Source: CAYPOY01 sp964412395 | GTDB taxonomy: Bacteria > Chloroflexota > Anaerolineae > B4-G1 | Length of the DNA: 7,075 bases | Direction of reading: 5' to 3' | Assembly: GCA_964412395.1 (NCBI GenBank) | Contig: CAYPOY010000278.1 | Location: 1-7,075 of the forward strand | Shown: in pieces, positions 5,779-7,075 of the stretch | How positions within the stretch are numbered: the first letter of the stretch is position 1 | Layout: each line of letters opens with the position of its first letter | The notes under the pieces: model-generated | Told to the model about the DNA's origin: nothing | The model's database searches: none | The model's input: the letters and a program-made list of their open reading frames with translations, nothing else | Position numbers and translations under genes: made by a program

Positions 5779-6732
5779 ATGGACAGTCACAATAATAAAA
5801 AATCCCCCCACCCCTCCCGACTAGCCCACACCTTCTCCATCGTCGCTCGCGACCCCGAGAGCGGCGAGATGGGGGTGGCGGTGCAGTCCCACTGGTTCTC
5901 GGTCGGGTCGCTGGTGACCTGGGCCGAGGCGGGCGTGGGAACCGTGGCGACGCAGGCGATGGTCGAGGTCAGGTACGGCCCGCTGGGGCTGGCATTGATG
6001 CGGGCGGGGAAGTCCGCCCCCGAAGCGCTGGCGGCGCTGCTGGCCGCCGATGAGCGGCATGACCTGCGCCAGGTGGCGATGATGGATGCTCAGGGCCGGG
6101 TGGCCGCCCACACCGGCGCACGCTGCATCGCCGACGCCGGTCACGAGACTGGCGAGGGCTTCTCCGTCCAGGCGAATATGATGGCCTGTCCTGACGTCTG
6201 GCCGGCGATGGCCCGCGCCTACCGCGAAGCAGAGGGAGACCTGGCCGAGCGTATGCTGGCAGCCCTCGAAGCCGGTCAAGCCGCCGGTGGCGACATCCGC
6301 GGGCAGCAGAGCGCGGCCATCCTCATCGTGAAACCTATCTCCACCGGCCAGCCCTGGGCCGACACGGTGATGGAACTGCGCGTGGAAGACCACCCCGAAC
6401 CGATCCGCGAACTGCGGCGGCTGGTACAACTCCACCGGACCTACCAGCGTATGAACCGGGGTGACGAACTGCTGGGGGCCGGGCAGACGGAGGAGGCGCT
6501 GGACGAGTACCGCGCCGCCGCCGAAATGGCGCCCGAAATCGAGGAACTGCCTTTCTGGCACGGTGTCACGCTGGCCGACCTGGGGCGCGTGGACGAAGCA
6601 CTGCCCATCCTCCGCGACGTGTTCGCCAGAAACCCGGATTGGGCCACGCTGCTGCCCCGCCTTCCCCAGGCAGGACTGCTGCGCGACGACCCTGAGATGA
6701 TGCGCCGTATCCTGGCAAAGCCAACTGAGTAG
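5779..6732 (+). CDS. DUF1028 family protein (Ntn-hydrolase-like) with TPR-like C-terminus
   Basis: The 317-residue product matches the DUF1028 family, regarded as related to N-terminal-nucleophile hydrolases; the natural substrate is not established. The signature opening HTFSIVARDPESGEMGVAVQ starts at residue 17, followed by SHWFSVGS (37-44), WAEAGVG and VATQAMVEVRYGPLGL, and a GQQSAAILIV strand, filling about residues 15-215. From about 224 to 290 come helical repeats (ELLGAGQTEEALDEYRAA and ADLGRVDEALPILRDVF) in TPR style, an arrangement I associate with several DUF1028 members. The ATG at 5779 is chosen because GGAGG (5769-5773) is five bases upstream; an in-frame TTG at 5767 would overlap that site. 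The first 14 residues are hydrophilic and A-rich at DNA level. No signal peptide is visible, so it is probably cytoplasmic. The stop abuts the Nudix remnant. Confidence 0.88.
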   Translation: MDSHNNKKSPHPSRLAHTFSIVARDPESGEMGVAVQSHWFSVGSLVTWAEAGVGTVATQAMVEVRYGPLGLALMRAGKSAPEALAALLAADERHDLRQVAMMDAQGRVAAHTGARCIADAGHETGEGFSVQANMMACPDVWPAMARAYREAEGDLAERMLAALEAGQAAGGDIRGQQSAAILIVKPISTGQPWADTVMELRVEDHPEPIRELRRLVQLHRTYQRMNRGDELLGAGQTEEALDEYRAAAEMAPEIEELPFWHGVTLADLGRVDEALPILRDVFARNPDWATLLPRLPQAGLLRDDPEMMRRILAKPTE

Positions 6733-7052
6733 ATTGAAGCCCTCCGCGCCCCCATCTTCAACCGCCCCACGCCAATTTCAGCCGGCGACGCAGCCATCAT
6801 TGACGACGGTGGCAACATCCTGCTCGTTCAACGCGCCGACAACCAGAAGTGGGCTATGCCTGGCGGCGCGCTGGCGGTCGGTGAGACGCCGGCAGAGGGG
6901 GTAGTGCGCGAGGGCCGCCATCCCACGCCGTCGAAGTGCCAGGCGCACGCTGGTTCGCCGAGCACGACCTACCAGACAATCTTGACCCGGGTCACGTGTT
7001 GCGCATTCCTGAGGCATTCCGCGATACCCTCACCAAGATTTCGCAAATTTGA
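6733..7052 (+). pseudogene. Decayed Nudix hydrolase gene (start lost, internal deletion, frameshift)
   Basis: Nudix enzymes cleave nucleoside diphosphates linked to other groups. The first part (6733 to about 6912) reads EALRAPIFNRP, then GDAAIIDDGGNILLVQRAD and WAMPGGALAVGETPAEGVVRE, which is the start of the Nudix box (Gx5Ex7RE). The remaining EExG half of the box and the following strands are absent. From about 6918, one frame over, the end of a Nudix protein resumes with SHAVEVPGARWFAEHDLPD and ends IPEAFRDTLTKISQI before TGA at 7050-7052. By comparison with typical length, roughly 60-70 residues seem to be missing at the junction near 6912-6920. There is no ATG, GTG or TTG before the Nudix core in the first frame; the TAG ending the DUF1028 gene is directly upstream in the same frame. 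The product cannot be a functional Nudix enzyme as written. An assembly or sequencing deletion is an alternative. Confidence 0.8.
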
Positions 7053-7075
7053 GGACGGAGGCTGAAGCAACTTAA

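Overview
The window is GC-rich bacterial DNA, densely coding on both strands. The gene content and style (ECF sigma/anti-sigma pair followed by a polytopic membrane protein, a long HerA/DUF87-type ATPase with a coiled-coil tail, a DUF1028 protein with a TPR-like tail, and short 7-8 bp tandem repeats in gaps) resemble environmental Chloroflexota (Anaerolineae or relatives). That assignment is an inference from memory of such genomes; no rRNA or other phylogenetic marker is present.

Layout from left to right. Positions 1-439 (minus) hold the first 146 residues of a rhomboid intramembrane serine protease that runs off the left edge, with a plausible sigma70-type promoter in the gap to the next gene. 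Positions 592-2861 (plus) are a tight three-gene unit: an ECF sigma factor, a zinc-finger-type membrane anti-sigma factor overlapping it by ATGA, and 21 bp later a polytopic membrane protein of unknown function. A convergent gap carries four tandem 7-bp repeats. Positions 5496-2962 (minus) encode an 844-residue HerA-like P-loop ATPase with an 88-bp, 8-bp-period repeat embedded in frame in the middle of the gene. Upstream of it is a divergent control region of about 280 bp with another 8-bp-period array, one promoter-like element for each direction, a coding-like fragment with no start, and a small inverted repeat. Positions 5779-6732 (plus) encode a DUF1028 (Ntn-hydrolase-like) protein with a TPR-like C-terminus. 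It is followed immediately by a decayed Nudix hydrolase gene (6733-7052) that has lost its start, most of its middle and its reading frame.

How the genes relate: the sigma factor and anti-sigma factor almost certainly form one regulatory switch, and the third gene is a candidate sensor, partner or output. The rhomboid gene is divergent from this unit; a link through regulated intramembrane proteolysis is possible but only suggested by adjacency. The ATPase and the DUF1028 gene share a divergent promoter region but have no evident functional link. No mobile element, CRISPR array, tRNA or rRNA was seen, and no intact gene-free stretch exceeds about 300 bp. I do not see a convincing new multi-gene system; the most distinctive signals are the in-frame octamer repeat in the ATPase and the broken Nudix gene.
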